Shown here piece after piece: positions 62,881-64,000 of a stretch of DNA of 64,000 bases. The DNA is taken from contig NZ_CP018760.1 in the NCBI RefSeq assembly GCF_001913155.1, forward strand, positions 2,976,001 to 3,040,000, in the 5' to 3' direction. Every line of letters begins with the position of its first letter. Within the stretch, counting starts at the first letter, position 1. Made by a program: the position numbers and the translations under genes. The stretch is from Maribacter hydrothermalis (lineage in GTDB: Bacteria; Bacteroidota; Bacteroidia; Flavobacteriales; Flavobacteriaceae). The notes under the pieces were generated by a model. That model ran no database searches and was not told the DNA's origin. It saw only the letters and a program-made list of their open reading frames with translations.

Positions 62881-64000
62881 ATGGAATCATCAAGATTTGA
62901 AGCAATTAGAGAAAGTCAACGAAGAAATAGTATTGCAATTGAAGAGAAAGGAAGGCGGTCAGAGCTTTTTGGAATAAATGTTTTCAACGAAAACAAAATG
63001 TTGCAATATCTTACCAAAGATGCTTTAGAAAGCTTAAAAGGTGCTATGGTTTCTGGATCTAAAATTGATAGGAAAATTGCAGATCAAGTAGCAGAGGCAA
63101 TTAAAGGTTGGGCAATTACAATGGGAGCAACCCATTATACGCATTGGTTTCAGCCTTTAACAGGGTCTACAGCAGAAAAGCATGATGCGTTTTTTGACCT
63201 ATTACCGGACGGTACCGCTTTAGAAAAATTCGGCGGTGGACAGCTAGTTCAGCAAGAGCCAGATGCCTCAAGTTTTCCAAGTGGAGGTATTCGAAATACG
63301 TTTGAAGCTAGGGGTTATACCGCATGGGACCCTTCTTCGCCGGCATTTATATACGGTACTACCTTATGTATACCTACTATTTTTGTCTCATATACTGGTG
63401 AGGCACTAGATAATAAAGCGCCACTATTAAGGGCATTAAGTGCCGTAGATGAGGCTGCCACGGCTGTTGCAAAATATTTTGATAAGAATGTTAGTAAGGT
63501 AAATGCAACCCTAGGTTGGGAACAAGAATATTTTTTAATAGATAAAGCACTGGCTCATTCTAGACCAGATATTATGATGACGGGCAGAACTTTGGTTGGT
63601 GAAATACCAGCAAAAGGCCAACAATTAGATGATCATTATTTCGGAGTAATTCCAAGCCGCGTGCTTAGTTTTATGAGCGATTTGGAAAAAGAATGTACCA
63701 AATTGGGAATACCTGTAAAAACAAGACATAATGAAGTGGCACCGAATCAATTTGAGCTTGCCCCTGTTTTTGAAGAGGCGAATTTGGCTATTGACCATAA
63801 CCTTCTATTAATGGATGTTATGGATAAAATGGCAGATAAGCATCATTTTACAGTGTTATTTCATGAAAAGCCTTTTGCAGGGATAAATGGATCTGGTAAA
63901 CATAATAACTGGTCTTTATCAACAGATACTGGAGTTAATTTATTGAGTCCGGGTTCTACACCAATGAAAAATCTACAGTTCTTAACCTTTTTTATAAATA
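62881..64000 (+). CDS. glnN: Glutamine synthetase type III, partial (runs off window)
   Basis: 373 codons visible from ATG 62881; the family is about 700-730 residues, so roughly half is present. N-terminal [46 protein letters not shown] (metal-binding Glu), [20 protein letters not shown] and [18 protein letters not shown] are GSIII hallmarks. It works beside the divergent GSII gene, giving the cell two unrelated-length isozymes under one intergenic region of 186 bases. Confidence 0.95.
   Translation, partial: MESSRFEAIRESQRRNSIAIEEKGRRSELFGINVFNENKMLQYLTKDALESLKGAMVSGSKIDRKIADQVAEAIKGWAITMGATHYTHWFQPLTGSTAEKHDAFFDLLPDGTALEKFGGGQLVQQEPDASSFPSGGIRNTFEARGYTAWDPSSPAFIYGTTLCIPTIFVSYTGEALDNKAPLLRALSAVDEAATAVAKYFDKNVSKVNATLGWEQEYFLIDKALAHSRPDIMMTGRTLVGEIPAKGQQLDDHYFGVIPSRVLSFMSDLEKECTKLGIPVKTRHNEVAPNQFELAPVFEEANLAIDHNLLLMDVMDKMADKHHFTVLFHEKPFAGINGSGKHNNWSLSTDTGVNLLSPGSTPMKNLQFLTFFIN

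Overview
The window looks like chromosomal DNA of a marine member of the Flavobacteriaceae (phylum Bacteroidota). It is AT-rich, and ribosome binding sites are A-rich rather than Shine-Dalgarno-like. Two promoters fit the Bacteroidota TTTG-N19-TAnnTTTG pattern (at the tRNA-Arg gene and before uxaC). Many proteins have close relatives mainly in flavobacteria, such as DUF6327, the SDR-type UxuB, the ligase-associated repair set, and GSII next to GSIII. Genus is not decidable here; Maribacter/Zobellia-like is an inference.

Region 1 (0-18 kb) is sugar-acid and sugar catabolism. uxaC is followed by a complete TRAP transporter (DctP lipoprotein, DctQ, DctM). A perfect 14-bp LacI-type operator overlaps the predicted uxaC start site, and a LacI regulator follows convergently. 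The rest of the hexuronate route, uxuB (SDR mannonate oxidoreductase) and uxuA (mannonate dehydratase), lies 8-13 kb away around a large lipoprotein cytochrome c. KDG kinase and aldolase are not in the window. Between them sit a lipoprotein mutarotase plus SSS sugar symporter operon, a glucose 1-dehydrogenase-like SDR, a SYLF protein and an EamA transporter. The Nudix-type (AraR-like) regulator upstream of the mutarotase operon is a clear pseudogene.

Region 2 (18-28.6 kb) holds a BrkB/YihY membrane protein, a DUF2652 protein, a cardiolipin synthase, and the ligase-associated DNA repair set (exonuclease, ATP-dependent ligase, Lhr-like helicase, PdeM). That set is interrupted by an independent DUF2383 gene with its own terminator. 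Region 3 (29-30.5 kb) is a decayed copper-handling block: frameshifted Cys-rich secreted protein, DUF3347 remnant, intact DUF305 protein and a multicopper oxidase stub. Region 4 (30.8-37 kb) carries two AsmA/DUF748-type proteins, a cysteine-less ArsC/Spx-like protein, a single-domain response regulator, a secreted HExxH protein and a GH3-type acyl-adenylating enzyme.

Region 5 (37-53.4 kb) looks like a stress, light and redox block. It contains a BLUF photoreceptor, a YciF-like ferritin fold protein, two paralogous AraC regulators, an AraC/response regulator/multi-PAS kinase operon, small membrane proteins (DUF1328, DUF5670, acidic lipoprotein), a second DUF2383 protein, a YtxH/holin-X/DUF6327 operon, an AI-2E family protein, ferritin and a flavin disulfide oxidoreductase. 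Four of the five copies of a dispersed, hairpin-rich repeat of about 100 bp lie at 44-54 kb. Region 6 (54-64 kb) has a GH2 glycosidase, tRNA-Arg(ACG), apt overlapping a tiny TTG-start gene, a stand-alone BlaR1-tail-like protein, a Ca2+/Na+ antiporter, a tandem triplication of a carboxypeptidase-regulatory-domain gene with two dead copies, and divergent type II and type III glutamine synthetase genes. The last is cut by the window end.
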